Assembly: GCA_964510785.1 (NCBI GenBank)
Contig: CAZECM010000007.1
Span: forward strand, 15,288 to 79,287
DNA: 64,000 nt
Source of the DNA: JAAYZM01 sp964510785
Lineage (GTDB): Bacteria > Actinomycetota > Actinomycetes > Actinomycetales > Cellulomonadaceae
Direction of reading: 5' to 3'
Positions 17,168 through 23,523 of this stretch are shown here, piece after piece. The notes below the pieces were generated by a model. That model did no database searches. It was not told the DNA's origin and saw nothing but the letters and a program-made list of their open reading frames with translations. Position numbers and translations under genes: made by a program. Every line of letters starts with the position of its first letter. Positions within the stretch are counted from its first letter, which is position 1.

Positions 17168-19953
17168 CAGAACACCTCCGAACCCATGCGCCACGCTCGG
17201 CGCTCGGTCTCTTCGCTCATGCGCCGTTCGACGATGTCGAGCACCCGCTCGTCGAGGTCGGTCACGATCCAGTCCTCGAGGCGCGCGATGACGCGCTGCT
17301 GCACCTCGGAAGCCAGGACGTCGGTGTCCTGCGCGGACTCGGGGTCCGCGGACCACAGGTTGGGGCGCACGTCGGCTCCTTCGGTTCGGTGCTGGCCCGG
17401 CGCAGCGGGCGGCGGGTCCGCAGACTGGGCCCACGGGGGCGGGGCGAAGACGGTCGGTGGGGCCGGGGTTCCCGGGGCCGCGGCGGCGGGACGGCGGTGG
17501 GCGCCGGCCCGCGCCCGGCGCGGCGGGGGTGCCCCGGCGGCGGCCGGGGTGGCCGGGGTGCTCGGGTCCTGCGGGCCGACGGCGGCGAGCGGTGGTGCGA
17601 CCGACAGTGCCCGGACCGGGGGCAGCCCCGTGGTGACGGCCGCGGCCGGCGGCCGGAGCGGCGCGGGAGTCGAGGGTCGCGGTGGTGCGGCTGTCGTCGG
17701 TGCGGCGGCCGCGTCGGCGGGTGTGCCGGCCGTCGCCGGTGCAGCGGGCTGTGCGCCTGCACCCTGGACCGCGCCGCGGGCCTGGGCGAGCAAGGGCCGG
17801 CGGGGAGCGGTCGCCGCGGCGCCACGTGCTCGGCCGAGGTCCCAGCGACGGACGACGGGCCCGCTCGGGAGCGCGTTCTGGCCGGGACGTGCCGGAGGGC
17901 TCGCGGCGACGACGGCCACGGGGGCGAGCCCGCGCAGGGCTGCACCGACCGCGTTCGGCCGGGCGGACTCGGTCAGCGCGCTGGTGGCACCCGCGGGGGA
18001 CGTCGGCGCTGCGGGAAGGGGTCCGACGGCGGTGCTGCGGCGGACGGCACCGGGCCGCGCGGGTGCGAGCGGTCCTGAGTGGTCGGCGGGAGCGATCCGT
18101 GCGGCGGGGGAGGCGGTGGCTGCGGGACGGTCGACGTGGCGCGCGTCGTCGCCCAGGGCGCCGGTGCCGGCCAGCGCGGCGACGCCCGCAGGGTGGGTGC
18201 CGGACGCGGCCTGCTTGCCCACCGAGCGTCGCACGGGCGCACCGGACGTGGTGGCGGCGTGGACCGTGCCGGCTCGGGCCGCGTGGTTCTCGACGCGCGC
18301 CGCGGCCGCACCGTGGGTCGCCGCCGGTCGTACGCTCACGGGTGCCGGGTGGGCACCCGTGTCCCGCGCCGGCGCGACCGTGTGCGGCACTGCGGACGTC
18401 AGCCGGCGCAGCCCGGGCGTGTCCGTGCCGAGTGCCCGGGCCGTGCTGCGACGCACACCTGCCGGGCGACGGTGTCCCGTGCCGGGGAGCCGGTGCCGCG
18501 GGCCGGCGTCGCGCTCGTCGGATCGGTGGCCGGTGTCGGTGCCTGGGTCGAGCGACGGGATGGTTCGTGCCGCACCGGCGCTCGCGGCCGGTGCCGGCGT
18601 GCTCGTGCCGGCCCCGGGAGAGCGCACCACCGGCCCCGCAGCGCCGGGGGCGGTCGGGCTCGGCGGGACGGCCGCACCCGCCGCGGTCGACGCTGCGTCT
18701 GCCGTCGAACGCCGCACCTCGGGCACCACGGGTGAGGGCGGCGCCGGCACGTGACCGGGCGCACCGCCCACCGCGACCTCGCCATGGTTCCCGCGACGGC
18801 CGAGCCGCCCGTCGGCACCGGCGCTGCCCACGAGCGGGGCGTGCGCGCTGCGGGAGGTGGTCGTCCGACGGACGGGACCCGCGAGCGGACGCAGCGTCCT
18901 GCCCGGGCGGGCGCGGCGCACGGGCGCGAGCGGGGCGCCGGCGGTGGTGCCGTCGAGCACGGCGGGACCGGGTGTGCCGGGTGCTGCGCCGTCGGCCACC
19001 GTTCTCGATGCCGCGGTGCTCGAGTCTCCGGGCCGCGATCCGCCGGCGCCGAGCTCGGTGTCACCCGGGCGCGGCTCGACCGCGCCGGGTGCCGGTGTCA
19101 GGTCGCGTGCGGAGCTCGCGGCGGGGACCGTCGTCGGTCCCGACGTCGTGGGCCCTGCAGCGTTCGACGCGGCTGGCACCGCTGGCGCGGGGGGAGTGAC
19201 GGTGCGTCGTACCTCGGGCGCACGGGAGCCGGCGAGCACGGGCCGGGTGTGCTCCTCGCGCGTGAGCCGTGCCAGCGCGCGGCGGCGCAGCAGGCGCGAG
19301 ACCACGGGGCCGGACGTCGGGGTGCGCGGCGCGGCGGCCGTGGTGGGAGCGGGGGGCTTGGCGGGACCCGTGACCGTCGCGGCCCGGTCGGTGCCGGCGC
19401 CGTGCGGCGGGCGGGTCCCGGCCCCCCGGACGTTCCCCGGTGGGCCTCCCGCGGACCGAGAGCCGGACGGTCGCGAGGGCGGGTTCGAGCTTCGAGGACG
19501 TGAGTCCGCAGCGGTCGTCATGCGGCCGACGGCGTCGACCTCGGCGGGCATGCGCATCGGGACGGTCTGAGGTGCGAGGCGAGCGGAACCGGCGCCCGGG
19601 GAGGTCGTGTCGCTCGGCATCCGTCGCACGACGCGCCGCAGCCCGCGGCCCGGCAGGGGAGCGGGCTCCTCGGTGGGTGCGGGCACCCACCAGCGCGGCG
19701 GGCGCAGCTCGAGCGCGGGCGCGGCGACCCGGAGCTGCGTCGTCGGCCCCGCTGCCACGGGCAGGGGACGGGAGAGGTGACGGCGCACGACGGCGGGACG
19801 CCCCCAACCACGCGCGAAGCGCAGCGACGCCGCGGCGACCGAGCCGAGGCCGCCCCGGCTCGCGACGCCGCCGAGGTGGCGCGCGGCGATCGCCCGACCG
19901 AGCCGGTTGCGGTCGGCCGGGTCGGTGCTCGCTCCGTCGTGGGGGTGGGTCAT
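17167..19953 (-). CDS. Long disordered Ala/Pro/Thr-rich protein with repeated Arg-Arg motifs
   Basis: 928 aa from the ATG overlapping the tube 2 stop (ATGA, near 19950-19953). A short ordered start (about residues 1-100) is followed by about 750 residues of low-complexity Ala/Pro/Gly/Thr/Ser sequence. This is punctuated at irregular intervals by VRR/RR cores followed by S or T: RRVVRRM, EVRRT, PVRRT, EVRRST, GVRRST, PVRRSV, AVRRST, VVRRW. The last ~65 residues are different: acidic, predicted helical, with EVQQRVIARLEDWIVTDLDERVLDIVERRMSEE in pieces. The C-terminal helical module looks conserved-type and could dock on tube or LysM proteins. Position between tube 2 and the LysM protein and the extended length suggest a scaffold, measuring or loading role, but I recognise no family. 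The coding frame is supported by coupling at both ends. Confidence 0.75.
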   Translation of the reverse strand: MTHPHDGASTDPADRNRLGRAIAARHLGGVASRGGLGSVAAASLRFARGWGRPAVVRRHLSRPLPVAAGPTTQLRVAAPALELRPPRWWVPAPTEEPAPLPGRGLRRVVRRMPSDTTSPGAGSARLAPQTVPMRMPAEVDAVGRMTTAADSRPRSSNPPSRPSGSRSAGGPPGNVRGAGTRPPHGAGTDRAATVTGPAKPPAPTTAAAPRTPTSGPVVSRLLRRRALARLTREEHTRPVLAGSRAPEVRRTVTPPAPAVPAASNAAGPTTSGPTTVPAASSARDLTPAPGAVEPRPGDTELGAGGSRPGDSSTAASRTVADGAAPGTPGPAVLDGTTAGAPLAPVRRARPGRTLRPLAGPVRRTTTSRSAHAPLVGSAGADGRLGRRGNHGEVAVGGAPGHVPAPPSPVVPEVRRSTADAASTAAGAAVPPSPTAPGAAGPVVRSPGAGTSTPAPAASAGAARTIPSLDPGTDTGHRSDERDAGPRHRLPGTGHRRPAGVRRSTARALGTDTPGLRRLTSAVPHTVAPARDTGAHPAPVSVRPAATHGAAAARVENHAARAGTVHAATTSGAPVRRSVGKQAASGTHPAGVAALAGTGALGDDARHVDRPAATASPAARIAPADHSGPLAPARPGAVRRSTAVGPLPAAPTSPAGATSALTESARPNAVGAALRGLAPVAVVAASPPARPGQNALPSGPVVRRWDLGRARGAAATAPRRPLLAQARGAVQGAGAQPAAPATAGTPADAAAAPTTAAPPRPSTPAPLRPPAAAVTTGLPPVRALSVAPPLAAVGPQDPSTPATPAAAGAPPPRRARAGAHRRPAAAAPGTPAPPTVFAPPPWAQSADPPPAAPGQHRTEGADVRPNLWSADPESAQDTDVLASEVQQRVIARLEDWIVTDLDERVLDIVERRMSEETERRAWRMGSEVF

Positions 19954-20426
19954 GACGTCGATGACCGGAATCCGTTGTGGGCGACCTCGAGGGTCTCGCT
20001 CAGGGGCTCGTCGGAGTCGGCGGCGAGCTGCGGCCCGCTCCACGACACGGCGAACACGCCCTGGATCTCCCACGAGCGCAGCCGTTCGCCCTGGTGGTTG
20101 ATGACCGTGACGGCACCCGTGGCCCGGGTGAGCTTGTTGTCGTTGCCAGCGAAGCCCTCGCCGGAGCTCTGCTGCGTCCACGCGAAGAGCGCGTCGGACT
20201 GCACGAGCCCCCGTGTGAACACGAGATTGGGCCATCGCATGACGCCGGGGAGCTGGTGGACGTAGGCGTTCTGGCCGCCCTCGACGTACTCCTCGACGGA
20301 GACGTCGAGGCGCAGGCCGGTGACCTCGCGGAAGGTGCCGATCTCGACACCGTCGACCTCGAAGAGGAACCGACCCGACGTGGACGGCTCACCGCCGAGC
20401 GGGAGAGAACCTTCAGGTAATGGCAT
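19950..20426 (-). CDS. Contractile tail tube protein 2 (gp19-like)
   Basis: 158 aa. The ATG at 20426 lies inside the end of the DUF6760-type gene (14-nt overlap), with GGAGG about 11 nt upstream. FEVDGVEIGTFREVTGL, YVEGGQNAYVHQLPG and LVFTRGLV are hallmarks of the TIGR02241/T4 gp19 tail tube family, and TGAVTVINHQGERLRSWEI closes the fold. eCIS loci usually have two or three tube paralogues. This one, downstream of the assembly protein, likely makes the tube segment or adaptor nearer the baseplate. Its stop is coupled to the long disordered protein. Confidence 0.9.
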   Translation of the reverse strand: MPLPEGSLPLGGEPSTSGRFLFEVDGVEIGTFREVTGLRLDVSVEEYVEGGQNAYVHQLPGVMRWPNLVFTRGLVQSDALFAWTQQSSGEGFAGNDNKLTRATGAVTVINHQGERLRSWEIQGVFAVSWSGPQLAADSDEPLSETLEVAHNGFRSSTS

Positions 20427-20592
20427 GGTCGCGCACCGCCTCCCAGGCTCGTTCGTTCATCGTGGCGACGGCCCGCACCATGCGGACGCGGTCGAGGTGC
20501 TCGAGGTCGAGCAGGTCACCGATCGACCAGTGCAGGTGATACGCGAGGTACGCGATCTCCTGCCAGAGGGCGTCGACGGGGTAGCGCAGCAT
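20413..20592 (-). CDS. Small DUF6760-type eCIS protein
   Basis: 59 aa, found by reading the - strand between the tail assembly and tube 2 genes. The translation opens MLRYPVDALWQEIAYLAYHL and continues with HWSIGDLLDLEHLDRVRMV, ending DHAIT. A short Y-P...L..E.AY.AYH.HW....L.LEH..R pattern at this exact place is what I know as DUF6760 in eCIS loci. The ATG is 6 nt after the tail assembly stop, and the end overlaps the tube 2 start by 14 nt. It is probably a small assembly factor co-translated with the tube; the molecular function is unknown. The entire gene is alpha-helical in appearance, with no Cys and no membrane segment. Confidence 0.75.
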   Translation of the reverse strand: MLRYPVDALWQEIAYLAYHLHWSIGDLLDLEHLDRVRMVRAVATMNERAWEAVRDHAIT

Positions 20593-20598
20593 GACCCG

Positions 20599-21090
20599 TC
20601 ACCGCGTCTCGGTGCGGATCTCCTCGATCGCCGACCGGCCGGGGCGCGGGCTGGCGTCCGAGGTCGGCTCGGCGGACCGGGCCGCCTGACCGTGGGGCTC
20701 GGGCGCGCTCTCGGGCTCGGGCTCCGGGTCCGGACCCACCCCGGTCGCGGGACCGGCCTCGGCGTGCTCCGCGAGGAACGCGTCGAACTCGTCCTGCGTG
20801 CCGAAGTTGATCACGCCGTAGAAGTCCTGCAGGTAGGCGAGGTCGGCGGCGAACAGGTTCTCGATCTCGTGCGGGGTGACGAGCTCGAGCTTGCCCAGGC
20901 GCTCGACCACCCGGGCGAGGACGACGATGGTCAGGCGCGGGTCGTCCGGGCCCTGGATCGTCGGGTCACGCAGGGGCTCGAGCTCGTCGCGCGCCGTGGC
21001 GAGACGCATCGTGCCGGAACGGTGCACCACTCCCTCGCGGTCGACATAACCGCGAGGGAGGGTGAACTCGTACTGGGTGCGCAGGCTCAC
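20599..21090 (-). CDS. Phage tail assembly (chaperone-type) protein
   Basis: 163 aa from the GTG overlapping the tube 1 stop (GTGA, 21087-21090). The first 110 residues match the eCIS tail assembly protein pattern: YEFTLPRGYVDREGVVHRSG, MRLATARDELEPLRDP, LARVVERLGKLELVTPHEIENLFAADLAYLQDFYGVIN. The C-terminal ~45 residues are a Pro/Glu/Ser-rich tail (PDPEPEPESAPEPHG). By analogy with phage tail chaperones it probably guards tube subunits or tape-measure-like partners during polymerisation. The upstream in-frame extension runs inside tube 1 and is not used. Confidence 0.82.
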   Translation of the reverse strand: MSLRTQYEFTLPRGYVDREGVVHRSGTMRLATARDELEPLRDPTIQGPDDPRLTIVVLARVVERLGKLELVTPHEIENLFAADLAYLQDFYGVINFGTQDEFDAFLAEHAEAGPATGVGPDPEPEPESAPEPHGQAARSAEPTSDASPRPGRSAIEEIRTETR

Positions 21091-21560
21091 TTGACCCGCT
21101 CGAGGCGCTCGATCACCAGCGTCACGGTCTCCTTGATGGCGTCCTGGCCGTCGACGCTGAGCTGGTCGGTCGAGATCTTGCTCGGCCAGCCGTTGAAGAA
21201 GTTGAACCGCGCGACCTCCTGCGAGCTCGCGTCGAAGAGCACGACGGAGCCGTTCTTGCGGTTGCCGGCGCGGTCCCCGGCGAGGCCACCCTGGCGGATC
21301 GCGGTGAACCACTGCCACAGCTGGTCGCTCTCGACGTCGCTGGGGGCGACGCGGGTCAGCGACAGGTCGGGGACCTCGACGGTCTGGCCGAGGAACTTGA
21401 TCTGCTGCTTCTGGCCCTTCTCGCCCGTCTGGGTCGACTTGACGACGCCGACCTCGACGTCGAGACCGGACACGGAGATGAGGGCGGTCACGACGTTGCC
21501 GTCGATCTCGAGGAAGAAGTTCTGGGAGATGATCGGGTCAGCGGTGAACAGACCGGGCAT
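21087..21560 (-). CDS. Contractile tail tube protein 1 (gp19-like)
   Basis: 157 aa with an ATG preceded by GGAGCCC. FFLEIDGNVVTALISVSGLDVE, GEKGQKQQIKFLGQ and the C-terminal DAIKETVTLVIERLERVK follow the gp19/TIGR02241 tail tube profile. As the first tube gene right after the sheath it is the likely main tube subunit, stacking as hexamers inside the sheath. A 50-nt gap separates it from the sheath stop. The stop overlaps the assembly protein start, coupling tube and chaperone synthesis. Confidence 0.92.
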   Translation of the reverse strand: MPGLFTADPIISQNFFLEIDGNVVTALISVSGLDVEVGVVKSTQTGEKGQKQQIKFLGQTVEVPDLSLTRVAPSDVESDQLWQWFTAIRQGGLAGDRAGNRKNGSVVLFDASSQEVARFNFFNGWPSKISTDQLSVDGQDAIKETVTLVIERLERVK

Positions 21561-21610
21561 GGTGGGCTCCTACGGGGTGCGAATGCGGTGGATGGACGAG
21601 GTCGAGCCGC

Positions 21611-23179
21611 TCAGGAAGCGCTCTGCTTGTTCTGGCTGATGCGGAAGATGACGAACTCCGCCGGCTTCACCGGGGCGAGTCCGACCTCGACGATGAGCTT
21701 TCCGGCGTCGATCGACTCCGGGGTGTTCGTCGTCTCGTCGCAGCGCACGAAGTACGCCTGGTCGGCCGTCGAGCCGAACAGCGCACCGGCCTGCCACAGA
21801 CCGTGCAGGTAGCCGCCGAGCGTGCGCTTGACGCCCTCCCACAGGGAGACGTCGTTCGGCTCGAAGACGGCCCACTGGGTGCCCTCGAGGATCGTGGACT
21901 CGACCATGTTGAACAGCCGGCGCACGTTGATGTACTGCCAGTCGGTGTCCGAGGCGAGCGTGCGGGCGCCCCACACGCGGATGCCGCGCGTACCGAAGGG
22001 GCGGATCGCGTTGATGCCGATCGGGTTGAGCAGGCCCTGCTCGTTCTGGGTCACGGACCGCTCGACGTCGAGGACGCCGCGCAGGGTGTCGTTGGCCGGG
22101 GCCTTCCACACGCCGCGCGACTCGTCGGTGCGCGCCCACAGCCCGGCGACGTGGCCCGACGGCGGGATGAGGATCTCGGCGTTGCCGTTGGAACCCGTGG
22201 GGTTCTCGACCTTGATCCACGGGTAGTACAGCGCGGCGAACGCCGAGTCGTACTGCGCGGCGTCGCTGCGCCACTCGCGTGCCTGCTGGGGGGTGAGTCC
22301 CGGCGGGGTGTCGAGGATGGCGATGCGGTTGGAGTGCTGCTCGCAGTGGGCGATGAGCGAGGTCTGCACGGCCTTCCACAGGCCGAGGTCGATGCTGCCG
22401 TCCGCCGTCCGCGCCGCCGTGACGAGGTCGGGGACCGCCACGATCGTGACGTCCTCGGCGATCGCGAGGCCGTTGATGCCCGAGCGGGCGGACTCGGAGC
22501 CGGCGAACTTGCGGCCCGTGACCGGCACCGGGACGGGTGCGGCCTTCTCGAGCTGGTAGGCGCCCGGCTTGAGCAGGTCGAGCTGCGTCGACAGGTCGAC
22601 GTCCTCGGCGAGGTTGACCTCGATCTTGACGCGGGTCGACGTCGCGTTGACCACGCCGGCCACGCCACGCTTGCCGTCGAGGGTCAGGTCCTCGTAGGAC
22701 TCGACGACCTCGCCGCCCTCGATGATCGAGAGCGTGAAGGGAGCGGCACCCTCGGCGTCGTCGGCGACCTCGGCCGTGACGATCTCGACCGTGATGTCGG
22801 CGTCGGGCTCGACGGACTCGATGCTCACGGGCAGGCCGAGCGCGCGGTCCGCGGCGGGCAGCGCCGCGCGGGCGGGCTCGCCGGCCGGCTCGGCGTTCGG
22901 CACGCGGACGATGTACGCCTGGGTGCCGCCGTTGAGGAAGTACCCGTGCACGGCGAGCGGGAGCATGGCGCCCTCGACGAAGCTGCCGTACAGGTTCTCG
23001 AACTGGGTCCAGCTCGTCACGAGCCGCGGTGCGACACCCTGGGGGTCGTTCGGGTCGTCGTTCGGGGCGGAGGCGGTGAACCCGACGAAGGCCGTCACGG
23101 CGGTCGGGGCGGAGGTCAAGACCTTCTGGGAGGACGGGATCTCTTCGACGTAGACGCCGGGAGCTGTATAGGTCGGCAC
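21611..23179 (-). CDS. Contractile tail sheath protein
   Basis: 522 aa from the GTG at 23179, with an AGAGGA ribosome site 6-9 nt upstream. The start VPTYTAPGVYVEEIPS is the family signature; a longer in-frame opening upstream lies in the regulatory region and is unlikely. Conserved features include TAFVGFTA, YFLNGGTQAYIVRV, the mid-protein insertion domain (about 150-270), and the C-terminal AILDTPPGLTPQQ, AALYYPWIKVENP, ERSVTQNEQGLLNPIGINAIR, RGIRVWGARTL and the FVIFRISQ end strand. The C-terminal strands normally mesh with neighbours to transmit contraction. It is the promoter-proximal gene of the 12-gene operon, which fits the high copy number needed. Confidence 0.95.
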   Translation of the reverse strand: MPTYTAPGVYVEEIPSSQKVLTSAPTAVTAFVGFTASAPNDDPNDPQGVAPRLVTSWTQFENLYGSFVEGAMLPLAVHGYFLNGGTQAYIVRVPNAEPAGEPARAALPAADRALGLPVSIESVEPDADITVEIVTAEVADDAEGAAPFTLSIIEGGEVVESYEDLTLDGKRGVAGVVNATSTRVKIEVNLAEDVDLSTQLDLLKPGAYQLEKAAPVPVPVTGRKFAGSESARSGINGLAIAEDVTIVAVPDLVTAARTADGSIDLGLWKAVQTSLIAHCEQHSNRIAILDTPPGLTPQQAREWRSDAAQYDSAFAALYYPWIKVENPTGSNGNAEILIPPSGHVAGLWARTDESRGVWKAPANDTLRGVLDVERSVTQNEQGLLNPIGINAIRPFGTRGIRVWGARTLASDTDWQYINVRRLFNMVESTILEGTQWAVFEPNDVSLWEGVKRTLGGYLHGLWQAGALFGSTADQAYFVRCDETTNTPESIDAGKLIVEVGLAPVKPAEFVIFRISQNKQSAS

Positions 23180-23277
23180 GGGTTCCTCTTCTCGGCGGCC
23201 GCCCGGTGTCCCGGACGTACCTTTGACGGCGGACGACGATGTCCTGCCCAACCTAGGGAGAGCCCGGCAGCGGGTCA

Positions 23278-23306
23278 TCGGTAATCGGTACTCAGGTTTT
23301 CGACAA
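23278..23306 (-). promoter_or_regulatory. Candidate promoter of the eCIS operon
   Basis: Reading the - strand, TTGTCG (23306-23301) and TACCGA (23283-23278) are separated by exactly 17 bp. They sit about 100 nt before the sheath start. The -10 box belongs to a tandem TACCGAT pair. The boxes match consensus only in part, as expected for an activated promoter. No better pair is seen on this strand between 23180 and 23523. Confidence 0.4.
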
Positions 23307-23313
23307 CAGTTCT

Positions 23314-23337
23314 GGTACGAAACGCCCATTTCGTACC
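23314..23337. promoter_or_regulatory. Perfect inverted repeat upstream of eCIS promoter (operator candidate)
   Basis: GGTACGAAA (23314-23322) and TTTCGTACC (23329-23337) are perfect complements around a 6-bp spacer CGCCCA. The centre-to-centre spacing suits a dimeric helix-turn-helix protein. Its proximal edge lies about 8 bp upstream of the proposed -35 of the sheath operon, the usual place for an activator. A second palindrome, GACCTAGGTC (23397-23406), lies further towards the LuxR-type regulator gene. Confidence 0.55.
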
Positions 23338-23523
23338 TGCCGAGACGAACCGCCTGGTAGGACGGTACCCACGGGGGTGGACCGCGGAGCACCAGGGACC
23401 TAGGTCTCTTGACCTCGCAGCGGGGTCCGGCTCAACTTCGACGTCATCGACGCCGAAGTAGGTAAGGAGTACTTATTAACGGGCGCGCGCTCGTCGAAGC
23501 CGGACCGACCTTGAGGATGGATC

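Noticed and set aside
23401..23440. TTGACC at 23409 with TCAACT as the regulator's promoter
   Set aside because: The -10 matches only half the consensus and the start is about 90 nt away; not strong enough to list.
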